Origin: Gillisella vitis | Lineage (GTDB): Bacteria > Pseudomonadota > Alphaproteobacteria > Rhizobiales > Rhizobiaceae | Assembly: GCF_014204625.1 (NCBI RefSeq) | Contig: NZ_JACHLU010000011.1 | Location: forward strand, 107,310-171,309 | Direction: 5' to 3' | Length of the DNA stretch: 64,000 nucleotides | Shown here: positions 18,501 through 26,470 of the stretch, piece by piece | Layout: each line of letters starts with the position of its first letter | How positions within the stretch are numbered: position 1 is the first letter of the stretch | Program-made: the position numbers and the translations under genes | The notes under the pieces: model-generated | Database searches by the model: none | What the model was told of the DNA's origin: nothing | Seen by the model: the letters and a program-made list of their open reading frames with translations, nothing else

Positions 18501-18635
18501 GGGCAGGCCAATCATCCCCGATCCATGGGCAATCATGCGCTCAATGGCATAATGGGTCTTGCCCGTATTGGTCGGCCCCAGCACAGCAATGACGCTGCGA
18601 CCGCTCAGAATCATGGGTTGCGAAGTCAAATACAC
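15597..18635 (-). CDS. SUV3-like DExH helicase with long basic C-terminal tail
   Basis: ATP-dependent nucleic-acid helicase resembling mitochondrial SUV3 of the RNA degradosome. 1012 residues. Helicase core about 1-300: Walker A GPTNTGKT, DEIQ box in VAIDEIQLAGDLERGH, SAT motif, then VATDAIGMGLNLDVDHVAF and QIAGRAGRH. The middle region about 300-800 is family specific. The last about 200 residues are low complexity, rich in Arg, Lys, Asp, Gly and Pro, as expected for an RNA-binding disordered tail. The start used is GTG at 18635; ATG at 18614 (MILSGRSVIAVLG) is equally plausible. Coupled downstream to the S4 protein, suggesting an RNA metabolism unit. Confidence 0.9.
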   Translation of the reverse strand: MYLTSQPMILSGRSVIAVLGPTNTGKTHYAIERMIAHGSGMIGLPLRLLAREVYTRLVERVGASNVSLITGEEKITPPKAKYSVCTVEALPRETKVAFVAIDEIQLAGDLERGHIFTDRLLNLRGREETLLLGSATMKPILQQLLPGITVVERPRLSQLFYAGQKKITRLPQRTAIVAFSADEVYSIAELIRRQRGGAAVVLGALSPRTRNAQVSLYQSGDVEYLVATDAIGMGLNLDVDHVAFAQDRKFDGYQFRNLNAGELGQIAGRAGRHLKDGTFGVTGRVDPFEPELVERLQAHDFDPVKVLQWRTPHFDFSSIANLQRSLDAPPRVPGLVRALPAIDQQALEHLARYPEVQDLASTPERVSLLWDACALPDYRRITPAQHADLILTLYSDLARHGTVNENFMAEQVRRSDRTDGEIDTLSARIAQIRTWTYVSNRPGWLADPTHWQEKTREIEDRLSDALHERLTKRFVDRRTSVLMKRLRENAMLEAEISVNGDVFVEGHHVGQLSGFRFTPISGTEGPDAKAVQTAAQKALGLEFEARAARLHASGNNDIALSSDGLVRWLGDPVARLVGSDHVMHPRVILLADEQLTGNARDHVVARIERFVNHHISTILKPLDDLSRAEDLQGLSKGLAFQLVESLGILFRRDVTEEVKSLDQDARASMRRYGVRFGAYHIFMPTLLKPAPAELITLLWALKNDGLDKPGYGELIPVLAAGRTSVVTDPGFERNFYKLAGFRFLGKRAVRIDILERLADLIRPLLQWKPGAAGVRPDGAYDGRRFTTTTAMLSILGATPDDMEEILKGLGYRADSVKPEEAAAFLASQGGEKTPDAAESTTEATDSDAQSAGETSTEQAVSHQDNAEAGAATAPAADLLATPEAPAEPKPVLLWRPGGRNDNQRPVRQQTERRNGGANHAARTEQKTEGRSDAPREEKRRDGGHSGKPRDRDGQRDKQAPRGDRNDRAPRKDRDTKPAQPQRFEAKPPRKEKPIDPDSPFAKLAALKEQMKK

Positions 18636-19098
18636 GCTCCGGACTGCACTTTAAGGAGATGGCAGCTGGAAGGCTACCTTCATCCGCTGCAACACATGGC
18701 GATGAGACGCGCGAAACGCAAGGAAAGAATTGTAAGCGGGCCGTTTTTCCTGCGTTCTGCCGTCATAAATGGGCTTGCTACCCCTAATTGTGCGCCATCT
18801 TCATCCGATTCCCATTGCGGGAACAGCTTGCGAACAAATCAGAGACGAATCACTGACTCTGATAGATTCAGGCTTTGTTCACGGCTTGATGTTGTGTCGG
18901 GAAGGCGTGAGCTGCACGAGATGCTGAATCGGTGTTGCAACCTTTTGATGGGGGATGGGCGCACGCCGTTCAAGCATTCAATTCGGCACGAGATGCGCTT
19001 TCAATAGTCACAATCCTGCGCATGTAATGGAACAAATGAGCCTCCAGCCCGTTATGACAGCGAATAAATGAAAAAGTATCAAGTAAAGGGTCTCCACC
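18636..19098. other. 463-base gap before the DUF3309 gene
   Basis: Divergent spacer that should hold the helicase promoter (minus) and the promoter of the small membrane protein gene (plus). No repeat, RNA or supported ORF seen. Confidence 0.4.
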
Positions 19099-19254
19099 AT
19101 GTTGGGCACTATTCTCGTTGTCATTCTTATACTGATGCTTTTGGGTGCGCTTCCAACGTGGGGTCACAGTCGGAATTGGGGATATGGCCCGTCCGGTGGT
19201 CTGGGACTTGTTGTCGCCATTATTATTATTTTGCTGCTCATGGGCCGGATTTAG
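19099..19254 (+). CDS. DUF3309 small membrane protein
   Basis: 51 residues: a hydrophobic helix (MLGTILVVILILMLLGALP), a short polar turn with THS and RNWGYGPSGG, then a second hydrophobic helix ending LLLMGRI. This pattern, helix-PTW-GYGPSGG-helix-GRI, is that of the DUF3309 family. AAAGGG precedes the ATG. Function unknown; such genes are widespread in proteobacteria and often stress related, which is not shown here. Next to a small lipoprotein gene on the same strand. Confidence 0.85.
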   Translation: MLGTILVVILILMLLGALPTWGHSRNWGYGPSGGLGLVVAIIIILLLMGRI

Positions 19255-19327
19255 AGCGTCGTGCGTTTAATATGACGTCATTTGTCTGGCAAAGTCTAAA
19301 AACGAAGTTGGGAGAAAGGGAAATCAA

Positions 19328-19585
19328 ATGAAGAAATCAATCATTTCCATGGCAATCATCTTACCGCTCATTGCCTCTTGTACGGCGACAGAGAGAGGTG
19401 CCTCCATCGGTGCGGGTACCGGTGCCGTGATTGGCGGCATTGCCACCAATTCATGGGGTGGCGCAGCGGTTGGCGCAGTCGGCGGCGGTGTGGTTGGTGC
19501 GCTTATTGGCAAATCATCAGAGCGTCGCGGCCATTGCATTTACCGCGATCGTTATGGTCATCGCTACGAAGCGCGTTGCCGTTAA
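19328..19585 (+). CDS. Small glycine-zipper lipoprotein
   Basis: 85 residues. Lipoprotein signal with lipobox IASC (Cys18). Then a Gly/Ala-rich zipper (GASIGAGTGAVIGG, GAAVGAVGGGVVGALIG) and a basic C-terminus with CIYRDRYGHRYEARC. The pattern resembles small outer-membrane-associated 17-kDa-antigen-like proteins. GGGAGAAAGGG precedes the ATG. Followed by two hairpins, the second with a T-rich tail. Confidence 0.85.
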   Translation: MKKSIISMAIILPLIASCTATERGASIGAGTGAVIGGIATNSWGGAAVGAVGGGVVGALIGKSSERRGHCIYRDRYGHRYEARCR

Positions 19586-19626
19586 TCAAAAGTGGCCGCC
19601 ATTGTCGGCGGCCTCAAACAGCTGAT

Positions 19627-19659
19627 AAGCCCGTCGATTTTTCGGCGGGTTTTGCTTTT
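19627..19659 (+). terminator. Terminator of the lipoprotein gene
   Basis: AAGCCCGTCGA-tttt-TCGGCGGGTTTT followed by GCTTTT; another GC hairpin (GGCCGCC-attgtc-GGCGGCC) lies just upstream at about 19594-19613. Confidence 0.65.
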
Positions 19660-19724
19660 GGTGGCTACAGAGATTTTACAGGATGATTTGAAATCATAAA
19701 CCACAATTGATTTCGAAGGAAAAT

Positions 19725-19799
19725 TGGAGCGGGTGAAGCGATTCGAACGCTCGACCCCAACCTTGGCAAGGTTGTGCTCTACCCCTGAGCTACACCCGC
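19725..19799 (-). tRNA. tRNA-Gly (anticodon GCC), copy 1
   Basis: Minus-strand cloverleaf: acceptor GCGGGTG/CACCCGC, D arm AGCTCAGGGGTAGAGC, anticodon stem CAACC/GGTTG with loop containing GCC, T arm GTTCGAATC, discriminator T and encoded CCA. 75 bases including CCA. Confidence 0.97.
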
Positions 19800-19863
19800 T
19801 CATTATCCACCGGTCCGGGGTAGTTCGCTGAACCGTGGGTCGCTGCTTGGCGGCGACGGCTGC

Positions 19864-19892
19864 TATATGGCGCAACTGTTCTCGGAATGCAA
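19864..19892 (-). promoter_or_regulatory. Promoter of tRNA-Gly copy 1
   Basis: On the minus strand TTGCAT (19892-19887), 17-base spacer, CATATA (19869-19864). The same hexamers at the same spacing occur before copy 2 although the spacer differs, which supports function. Confidence 0.7.
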
Positions 19893-20009
19893 TAGAAAAA
19901 TGACAGGATTGCGCTGCATATTTTTAATTTTGCAGAATCAAACGTTCAGGTGCAGTGAAATCCACAAATGTGGACGTAAATTGCAGATCTTCTAATTTTA
20001 AAGGAAAAT

Positions 20010-20084
20010 TGGAGCGGGTGAAGCGATTCGAACGCTCGACCCCAACCTTGGCAAGGTTGTGCTCTACCCCTGAGCTACACCCGC
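20010..20084 (-). tRNA. tRNA-Gly (anticodon GCC), copy 2
   Basis: Identical in sequence to copy 1, 285 bases away, with its own leader and promoter. Confidence 0.97.
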
Positions 20085-20148
20085 TCATTATCCACCGGTC
20101 CGGGGTAGTTCGCTGAACCGTGGGTCGCTGCTTGGCGGCGACGGCTGC

Positions 20149-20177
20149 TATATCGCGCAAACCCTTTTGGAATGCAA
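20149..20177 (-). promoter_or_regulatory. Promoter of tRNA-Gly copy 2
   Basis: TTGCAT (20177-20172), 17-base spacer, GATATA (20154-20149) on the minus strand. Confidence 0.7.
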
Positions 20178-20344
20178 CAGGGAAATGACGCGATTATTGA
20201 AATTTTCATCGAGTTTCAAAGAAGCCCTTGTCTTGAAAAGGGAATTTAAGATTATTTTGAATTGCGAGCCTGAAGGATGCGGCGTAAAACGCTCACGCAA
20301 AACCGCAGCACTGCGGTCAACCCACTTGTTTATGCAGGATTGTC

Positions 20345-20866
20345 ATGACTGATATTGCCCCGAAAACACCGCAGGATTTGTACCAGTTTTTGGACAGCCT
20401 TGGCATTCAGCACAGCACGAAGGCCCATGCTCCGGTGTTTACCGTTGCCGAATCGGTGTCTCTGCGCGATGAAATTCCCGGTGGTCACACCAAGAACCTG
20501 TTTGTGAAAGACAAGAAAGACCAGTTCTTTTTGCTGACCGTTGAGGAAAATGCCGCTGTTGATCTGAAAACGGTACACACGATCATTGGGGCGGCCAGCA
20601 AAGTCTCTTTCGGCAAGCCCGAAAAACTCATGGACTATCTGGGTGTTGTGCCCGGCTCGGTCACAGTGTTTGGGGCGCTGAATGATGTCGGTCATAACGT
20701 GACATTTGTGCTGGATTCAGGCCTGCTGGAAGAAGACATCATCAATTGCCATCCGCTGTCCAATGATGCCACAACCTCGATTGGTCGTGATGATCTTCTT
20801 CGCTTTCTGGAGGCAACAGGACACAAGCCCCATGTCTTGCCTGTTGCCTTGAAACGCGCGGACTGA
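20345..20866 (+). CDS. YbaK/ProX-type aminoacyl-tRNA deacylase
   Basis: 173-residue single-domain member of the prolyl-tRNA synthetase-associated (INS-like) domain family, which hydrolyses mischarged tRNAs such as Ala-tRNA(Pro). Visible features: HSTKAHAPVFTVAES, LRDEIPGGHTKNLFVKDKKD (conserved Lys region) and GSVTVFGALNDVGHNVTFVLD. Single gene. Upstream gap after the tRNAs shows a small GC hairpin but no terminator. Confidence 0.88.
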   Translation: MTDIAPKTPQDLYQFLDSLGIQHSTKAHAPVFTVAESVSLRDEIPGGHTKNLFVKDKKDQFFLLTVEENAAVDLKTVHTIIGAASKVSFGKPEKLMDYLGVVPGSVTVFGALNDVGHNVTFVLDSGLLEEDIINCHPLSNDATTSIGRDDLLRFLEATGHKPHVLPVALKRAD

Positions 20867-20926
20867 CATACGATTTAATCACGAGGCAACCCGTTCAGGG
20901 TGATCAGTAAACGGCGGGAGACGGCA

Positions 20927-21907
20927 ATGAGCAATTCAGGAAATCCTTACGGCGGCTCTTACGGTGGCCAGATGACGGCACAGGCGCAATTTGGCGGTGC
21001 AGCCCCGGCTCCAAAGGTCTCAGCCGACGGCCTTGTCAAGGACACCACAACCCAGACCTTTGCCAGGGATGTGATTGAGGAATCACGCCGCCAGCCGGTT
21101 CTGGTGGATTTCTGGGCACCGTGGTGCGGTCCCTGCCGCCAACTGACGCCGGTGATTGAAAAAGTCATCCATGAAGCGGCTGGCAAGGTCAAACTGGTCA
21201 AAATGAATATTGATGACCACCCGGCCATTGCGGGTCAACTTGGCATTCAGTCCATTCCTGCCGTTGTTGCCTTCATCGATGGCCGTCCTGCCGATGGCTT
21301 CATGGGGGCTCTGCCCGAAAGCCAGGTGCGGGCCTTTGTTGACAAGCTTGCCGGTCCCGATGCCGGTGCGGATCAGGCAGCCGAGATCGAAGCCGTGCTT
21401 GAAGAAGCTAAAGGCCTGTATGATCAGGGTGACTTTGATGGCGCAGCGCAGCTGTTTGCCGCCATCATGCAGGCCGATCCTGACAATGCCAAAGCTGTTG
21501 CTGGTATTGCCGATTGCATGTTGGCGCTGAACCAGCATGAGCGCGTGCGCCAGATTGTCGACGGTTTGCCGGAAGAGATGGCCAAGGCCCCGGACATTCA
21601 GGCGATTGTGAAAAAACTCGAGCAGATCGAAGAAGCCCGTAAGCTGGGCGACCCGGTGGCGCTGGAACATGTATTGGCACTGAACCCGGATGATCATGAA
21701 TCCCGTGTGAAACTGGCAAAAATTCGCAATGTCGAGGGCAAACGGGATGAGGCCGCCGACCATTTGTTATTGATCATGAAAAAGGATCGCACCTTTGACG
21801 ACGATGGCGCACGCCGTCAGCTGGTGGACTTGTTTGATGTCTGGGGACCGAAAGATCCGGCGACCATTCAGGCGCGGCGCAAGCTTTCAGCGATTCTGTT
21901 TTCCTGA
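20927..21907 (+). CDS. CnoX-like thioredoxin with C-terminal TPR region
   Basis: 326 residues. A Gly-rich N-terminus is followed by a thioredoxin domain (about 30-150) with a complete redox site C67-G-P-C70 in DFWAPWCGPCRQL, then about 160 residues of TPR-like helices (GLYDQGDFDGAAQLFAAIMQ, DPDNAKAVAGIADCML). This is the YbbN/CnoX architecture, a chaperedoxin that guards GroEL/DnaK clients in E. coli. Start 20927 follows GGGAG. Heads a probable operon with the LON-domain and Trm112-type genes. Confidence 0.9.
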   Translation: MSNSGNPYGGSYGGQMTAQAQFGGAAPAPKVSADGLVKDTTTQTFARDVIEESRRQPVLVDFWAPWCGPCRQLTPVIEKVIHEAAGKVKLVKMNIDDHPAIAGQLGIQSIPAVVAFIDGRPADGFMGALPESQVRAFVDKLAGPDAGADQAAEIEAVLEEAKGLYDQGDFDGAAQLFAAIMQADPDNAKAVAGIADCMLALNQHERVRQIVDGLPEEMAKAPDIQAIVKKLEQIEEARKLGDPVALEHVLALNPDDHESRVKLAKIRNVEGKRDEAADHLLLIMKKDRTFDDDGARRQLVDLFDVWGPKDPATIQARRKLSAILFS

Positions 21908-22050
21908 TCGAAAACAGGCGATTTTTGAGATTTCAAGGGCGATTATCATGTCATTGCGATGTCGCGCCCTTGAGATTTTCTCCACTCGCGCCACATTATA
22001 CAAGTCATAAGGGTGAGATTGTCCTCGATCACCCTCGCAGGAGGTTGGTA

Positions 22051-22725
22051 ATGCACGTTGGCAACGCACGATATTTGACGGCGGCTGATTTACCGGAGAC
22101 CGTGCCGGTGTTTCCCCTGACGGGCGCTTTGCTTTTGCCGGGTGGTCAGCTGCCGCTGAATATTTTTGAGCCGCGCTATCTGGAAATGTTTGATCATGCC
22201 CTGCGCAGCAATCGGCTGATTGGCATGATTCAGCCTGCTTTGAGCGAGCCGCATGAGGTTGCGCCTGGCATTGCCGCACTGGCCCGCGTTGGTTGCATTG
22301 GCCGGATCACGTCGTTTGCCGAAACGGGTGACGGGCGCTACATGGTGTCGCTGAGTGGCGTTTGCCGCTTTCGGGTGATGGAAGAGGTCAAAACCACGCA
22401 TCCTTTTCGCTCGGCGCATATTTCGCCTTTCATTGCCGATCTGACGGCAAAGGACGAGGAAAATACGGTGGACCGCAAACGCCTGCTGGAGGTGTTCCGG
22501 GCCTATCTGGATGCCAATAAGCTGGAAGCCGACTGGGACAGCGTGCAGCGCGCCAGCAACCTGACGCTGGTCAATTCGCTATCCATGATGTCACCCTTTG
22601 GACCGGCTGAAAAACAGGCATTGCTGGAAGCGCCTGATCTGAAAAATCGCGCTGATACGCTGATCGCCATTACCGAGATCTATCTCGCGCGCGATTACGG
22701 CGATGCCGATACAATGTTGCAATAA
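22051..22725 (+). CDS. LON substrate-binding-domain protein (no protease domain)
   Basis: 224 residues made only of the N-terminal Lon domain: [26 protein letters not shown], then [23 protein letters not shown]. The AAA+ and Ser/Lys protease parts are absent, as is normal for this small family. Start 22051 has a strong AGGAGG. The TAA stop is followed closely by the Trm112-type gene, so these two are co-transcribed. Confidence 0.9.
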   Translation: MHVGNARYLTAADLPETVPVFPLTGALLLPGGQLPLNIFEPRYLEMFDHALRSNRLIGMIQPALSEPHEVAPGIAALARVGCIGRITSFAETGDGRYMVSLSGVCRFRVMEEVKTTHPFRSAHISPFIADLTAKDEENTVDRKRLLEVFRAYLDANKLEADWDSVQRASNLTLVNSLSMMSPFGPAEKQALLEAPDLKNRADTLIAITEIYLARDYGDADTMLQ

Positions 22726-22745
22726 TGCAGCGAGAAGAGGTGCCT

Positions 22746-22934
22746 ATGGATCGTCGCATTGACGGAGTGGATCCGAAAATGTTGGAATTGCTGGTCTGCC
22801 CCCTGACAAATGGCCGCCTGACGCTGGACCGAGAACGCAACGAACTTGTGTCTGAAAAGGCAAAACTCGCCTATCCCATCCGCGATGGTATTCCCATCAT
22901 GCTGGATTCCGAAGCCCGCAAGATTGAGGATTAG
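22746..22934 (+). CDS. Trm112/UPF0434 family small protein
   Basis: 62 residues, [20 protein letters not shown]... ending SEARKIED, the standard form in rhizobia. Trm112 proteins are partners that activate methyltransferases. Only one Cys is present, so zinc is not expected here. AGAGG before the ATG at 22746 decides against the upstream ATG at 22725 that overlaps the previous stop. Confidence 0.9.
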   Translation: MDRRIDGVDPKMLELLVCPLTNGRLTLDRERNELVSEKAKLAYPIRDGIPIMLDSEARKIED

Positions 22935-22965
22935 GGCGGATCGACATTCAGGCTGGAGCGGGTTG

Positions 22966-23036
22966 CTACAGCATGTCGCGTTTTATTGTCCTCAATAAAA
23001 CGATAACGTACATGCGAAAAAGAAAGAGCTAAAGCC
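22966..23036 (+). repeat. 71-base intergenic repeat, copy 2 (family C)
   Basis: Same as 13269-13339 except for one base. The 22935-23366 gap contains this element, a long palindrome and the htpG promoter region. Confidence 0.85.
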
Positions 23037-23072
23037 TGTCGCAGTGAATCCTATTCACTGCGACAGGCTTTA
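23030..23072. repeat. Perfect 20-bp-arm palindrome
   Basis: TAAAGCCTGTCGCAGTGAAT and its exact complement around a 3-base loop (CCT). The first bases overlap the end of the family C element, so the palindrome extends from it. It lies about 100 bases past the Trm112-type stop and could end that transcript. Confidence 0.8.
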
Positions 23073-23366
23073 ACGGCAATTTTCTGCGTTTCCGCTGCGC
23101 AAACCGATGTGGTCCGTTTCACCTTCAGGAATTTTATCATCCTTTCTATCTGCATCTTGAATTTGAACGCATTTTTCGCCACCTGAGAGCCGCGTGGTCT
23201 GGAGCCAATGCAATGCCCGCTGTCGAGGCATTCAATGTCTCTGAAGAACAACCACTGCCATTGATATATGTCTTTTGAGGCTGACGAATTGCCGCCGTGA
23301 TGCCGGACACCGGCATTGGGTGGTCATTCAGCCCAGCCACTGACCAATTTGGGGAGATCACAGGAA

Positions 23367-25268
23367 ATGTCGACTGCAACCGCAGAAAAACCAGCAGAAG
23401 CCCATGTTTTCGAGGCTGATGTCGCCCGCCTTTTGCATATGATGGTCCATTCGGTCTATTCCGATAAGGACGTTTTCTTGCGCGAGCTGGTGTCCAACGC
23501 CGCCGATGCCTGCGAAAAGCTGCGCTATGAGGCTATCTCTGCCCCTTCGCTTCTGGCTGGCGATGCGGAAACCCGCATTCTGCTCACTCTGGATGCCGAC
23601 AACAACCAATTGATCGTCGAAGACAACGGCATTGGCATGAGCCGTGCAGAGCTGATTGAAGCGCTCGGCACCATTGCCCGCTCCGGCACCCGCGCTTTCA
23701 TGGAGCGTATCGAGGCCAGCAAGGCGGCAGAAGGGGCAGGGGCGCAATTGATCGGCCAGTTTGGTGTCGGTTTCTATTCCTCCTTCATGGTGGCAGAGCG
23801 TGTTGATGTCGTATCGCGCAAGGCAGGCGAAGAGGCCGCCTGGCTGTGGTCTTCCGATGGCAAGGGCAGCTATTCAGTGAGCGAACTGGAGCCTGCAAAC
23901 GCGCCAGCCCGCGGCACGCGCATTACCCTGCATCTGATGGAGGATGCCAAGGATTACACCCGCCGCGCCAAGGTAGAACGCATCGTCAAGCAACAGTCTG
24001 GCCATGTGCCGGTGCCGATCATGATTGCCGATAAGGTCGGCGACGAACCAGGCCAGCTCACGGATGGCACCGCCCTTTGGACGAAATCGAAAAGCGATGT
24101 TACCAAGGAAGAATACACCGACTTCTACCGGGGCGTATCCGGCCAGTATGACGACCCGGCCCTGACCGTGCATTTTCGCGCCGAAGGCCGCCATGAATAT
24201 ACCACGCTTGCCTTTGTGCCGAGCACCCAACCGTTTGATCTGTTTGATCCCGACCGCAAGGGCCGCATGAAGCTCTACGTCAAGCGCATCTTCATCACCG
24301 ATGATGCCGAGCTTTTGCCGCGTTACCTGCGGTTTGTCCGCGGTCTGGTTGATACGTCAGACCTGCCGCTGAATGTCTCACGCGAGATGATTCAGGAAAG
24401 CCCGATTCTGGCTGCCATTCGCAAGGGTGTGACCAATCGCGTGCTCAGCGCCATTGAAAAACAGGCCAAGGATGATGCGGAAGCCTACACGACCTTCTGG
24501 AACAATTTTGGCATTGTGCTGAAAGAAGGTCTCTATGATGACTTTGAGCGCAAGAGCCAATTGCTGGGCCTTGCCCGCTTCCGTACCACCACATCCGGCG
24601 AAAACCAGCGCTCGCTGGAAGATTATGTGAAGGATGCCAAGCCAGAGCAGACCGCGATCTATTACCTCACCGGCAGCAGTCTGGAGCAATTGCAGGCATC
24701 GCCACAGCTCGAAGGTTTTAAGGCGCGCGGCATTGAAGTGCTGCTGCTGTCTGATCCGGTTGACAGTTTCTGGGTCATGAACGCGCCGGAATTTGAGGGC
24801 AAGAGCTTTAAATCCGTCAGCCAGGGGGCGGCTGATCTGGCGCAATTTGCCAAACCAGAGAGCACGGATGCGGAAAAAACGCCAGAAGCCAAGGCTGAAA
24901 TCGCCGGGTTTGTGGCGCTGGCCAAGGAGCAATTGCGCGAAGACGTCTCTGACGTTGTTGCCTCTGACCGCCTCACAGAGAGCGCCGTCTGCCTTGTGGC
25001 GTCCGAGAGCGGCTATGATCGCCAGCTGGAAAAAATCCTCGCGGGTGCCGGTCAGTTGCAGATGGCATCCAGGCCGATTTTGGAAATCAACCCGGATCAC
25101 GCCCTGATCAAGGCCATTGCGCACGCCGACAACAGCCCCGCACTTCAGCAGGATGCGGTGCACCTGCTCTATGATCAGGCCCGTATTCTGGATGGTGACA
25201 AGCCCGCCGATCCGCGTGCCTTTGCAGAGCGCATGGGGCGGTTGTTTGAAAAGGCCCTGAAAGCATAA
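23367..25268 (+). CDS. htpG: Chaperone HtpG (Hsp90)
   Basis: ATP-dependent cytoplasmic chaperone. 633 residues. N-terminal GHKL ATPase: FLRELVSNAADACEKLRYEA, DNGIGMSRAELIEALGTIA, GQFGVGFYSSFMVAE. Middle domain: LPRYLRFVRGLVDTSDLPLN and VSREMIQESPILAAIRKG. A C-terminal dimerisation region follows. Start 23367 (MSTATAEKPAEAHVFEADV) has GGGGAG 11 bases upstream. Bounded by a bidirectional terminator. Confidence 0.98.
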   Translation: MSTATAEKPAEAHVFEADVARLLHMMVHSVYSDKDVFLRELVSNAADACEKLRYEAISAPSLLAGDAETRILLTLDADNNQLIVEDNGIGMSRAELIEALGTIARSGTRAFMERIEASKAAEGAGAQLIGQFGVGFYSSFMVAERVDVVSRKAGEEAAWLWSSDGKGSYSVSELEPANAPARGTRITLHLMEDAKDYTRRAKVERIVKQQSGHVPVPIMIADKVGDEPGQLTDGTALWTKSKSDVTKEEYTDFYRGVSGQYDDPALTVHFRAEGRHEYTTLAFVPSTQPFDLFDPDRKGRMKLYVKRIFITDDAELLPRYLRFVRGLVDTSDLPLNVSREMIQESPILAAIRKGVTNRVLSAIEKQAKDDAEAYTTFWNNFGIVLKEGLYDDFERKSQLLGLARFRTTTSGENQRSLEDYVKDAKPEQTAIYYLTGSSLEQLQASPQLEGFKARGIEVLLLSDPVDSFWVMNAPEFEGKSFKSVSQGAADLAQFAKPESTDAEKTPEAKAEIAGFVALAKEQLREDVSDVVASDRLTESAVCLVASESGYDRQLEKILAGAGQLQMASRPILEINPDHALIKAIAHADNSPALQQDAVHLLYDQARILDGDKPADPRAFAERMGRLFEKALKA

Positions 25269-25271
25269 CAG

Positions 25272-25309
25272 AAAAGGCCCGGTCTGCGAATGCAAACCGG
25301 GCCTTTTTT
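25272..25309. terminator. Bidirectional terminator between htpG and bfr
   Basis: AAAA-GGCCCGGTCTGC loop GCAAACCGGGCC-TTTTTT, placed between two convergent stops. Confidence 0.9.
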
Positions 25310-25325
25310 CAATTCAACAAAAGAC

Positions 25326-25811
25326 CTATTCGCCGACATCAGCCGAGTCAGCATTGAGCTGACCGTATTTTTCTTCGCCGAGCTTGGAGAACAGTTCCAG
25401 CTGGGTTTCGAGGAAGTCGATATGGCCTTCTTCGTCGATCATCAGCTGTTCGAACAGCTTCATGGAGACATAGTCTCCAGCCTGATAACAGATGTCGCGG
25501 GATTCCTTGTAAGCCGTACGGGCTTCGTATTCGCCAGCCAGATCGGCTTCCAGAACTTCCTTCACGGTCTGGCCGATGCGCAGCGGCGCAAGGGTCTGAA
25601 GGTTTGGATGACCTTCGAGGAAGATGATGCGCTCAATGATCTTGTCAGCGTGCTGCATTTCTTCGATCGATTCGGCGCGCTCTTTCTTGGCAAGCTTGGT
25701 AAAGCCCCAGTCTTCCAACAGGCGGAAATGCAGCCAATACTGGTTGACGGCACCCAGTTCCAGAAACAGTGCCTGGTTCAAACGTTCAATAACTTTTGCA
25801 TCGCCCTTCAT
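25326..25811 (-). CDS. bfr: Bacterioferritin
   Basis: Iron-storage shell protein. 161 residues. Ferroxidase ligands are visible: E18 in [12 protein letters not shown]51 and H54 in [10 protein letters not shown], then E94 in [11 protein letters not shown] and E127/H130 in [10 protein letters not shown]. Met52, the haem ligand, is present. Single gene on the minus strand, close to the Bfd-type gene that would release its iron. Confidence 0.96.
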   Translation of the reverse strand: MKGDAKVIERLNQALFLELGAVNQYWLHFRLLEDWGFTKLAKKERAESIEEMQHADKIIERIIFLEGHPNLQTLAPLRIGQTVKEVLEADLAGEYEARTAYKESRDICYQAGDYVSMKLFEQLMIDEEGHIDFLETQLELFSKLGEEKYGQLNADSADVGE

Positions 25812-26024
25812 CGGAGGACTCCCTTATACGTGTTTCAATCTCTCATGCTTCCCAAGACCCATGGAGCCTCAAGGAAAAACCTGCATCTTCAAATGCCAAC
25901 AAAAGGCTCTTTACATCACAGATGACGCGCCACTTTGCATGGCTGGATAAAAGCAGGATTGCTCCATAAAGTCGAGCGCTATTTTTAGAATGATTCCAAA
26001 AAGTCAGATTATTTCATGGGCAAC

Positions 26025-26050
26025 AAAAAACCCCGGTGGAAGCCGGGGTC
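26025..26050 (-). terminator. Terminator of the bfd-type gene
   Basis: On the minus strand CCCCGG-cttcca-CCGGGG followed by TTTTTTG, 18 bases past the stop. Confidence 0.85.
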
Positions 26051-26067
26051 TGTGTAATCACGCCATT

Positions 26068-26409
26068 TCATACCATTAAAGCGGATCGATTAACCCGATT
26101 GCGACGCTCGATAATTTCGGTTTTCTGCTCTTCCTGAAAACGCTTCAAGCGCTCCATAAAATCCACGACCTTCTCATCGTCTGTCTGGCGCGCGGCATGA
26201 TAGGCCTGCGTGGTAGAAACGATAATATCGACAACATTGGGGAAACAGCCGCAGCAACGGCCGCGTTTTTCCATGGCATGATAAACCTTCACCGGCACAA
26301 TCAGCTGCCAACAGTCTTCATCCAGAAACGCCGTGATGGTGTCGCGGATTTCTTTCTCAGTGATGTAATTGCAGCTACAGACCAACATTTCGGCATGCCT
26401 ATCAAACAT
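26068..26409 (-). CDS. bfd: Bacterioferritin-associated ferredoxin-like [2Fe-2S] protein
   Basis: 113 residues. The Bfd-type cluster site is C-x-C near the start (MLVCSCNYITEKEI) and C-C-x-C in RGRCCGCFPNVVDII; the classical E. coli protein has CxC and CxxC. Longer than E. coli Bfd (64) by a C-terminal charged helix (RLKRFQEEQKTEIIERR). Likely donates electrons to bacterioferritin haem to mobilise iron. The promoter region holds an inverted repeat. ATG 26409 is used; an internal ATG at 26388 is possible. Confidence 0.82.
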   Translation of the reverse strand: MFDRHAEMLVCSCNYITEKEIRDTITAFLDEDCWQLIVPVKVYHAMEKRGRCCGCFPNVVDIIVSTTQAYHAARQTDDEKVVDFMERLKRFQEEQKTEIIERRNRVNRSALMV

Positions 26410-26418
26410 GACATTTAC

Positions 26419-26456
26419 TATCCTGATTTATGACAAAACAGGATAGCTTTTGTCAA
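26419..26456 (-). promoter_or_regulatory. Promoter and candidate operator of the bfd-type gene
   Basis: Minus strand TTGACA (26456-26451), 18-base spacer, CATAAA (26432-26427). TATCCTG (26419-26425) and CAGGATA (26439-26445) form an inverted repeat with 13 bases between arms that overlaps the promoter. It does not match the ICE or IRO boxes I know. Confidence 0.5.
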
Positions 26457-26470
26457 GATAGAAATATGCA

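Larger units (their letters stand above)
19716..20157. repeat. Tandem duplication of a tRNA-Gly unit (285-base period)
   Basis: Bases 19716-19875 recur at 20001-20160 almost unchanged, including the tRNA, its GC-rich leader and the promoter -10 region. The DNA between the two units is not conserved except for the -35 hexamer. Confidence 0.9.

Noticed and set aside
19725..20084. Integrative element using tRNA-Gly as attachment site
   Set aside because: The duplicated segment contains the whole tRNA and promoter, is only 285 bases apart, and has no integrase or cargo gene.
26419..26445. Fur/Irr/RirA consensus box
   Set aside because: The inverted repeat is TATCCTG-N13-CAGGATA and does not match the known ICE or TGA-N9-TCA patterns, so no regulator is named.
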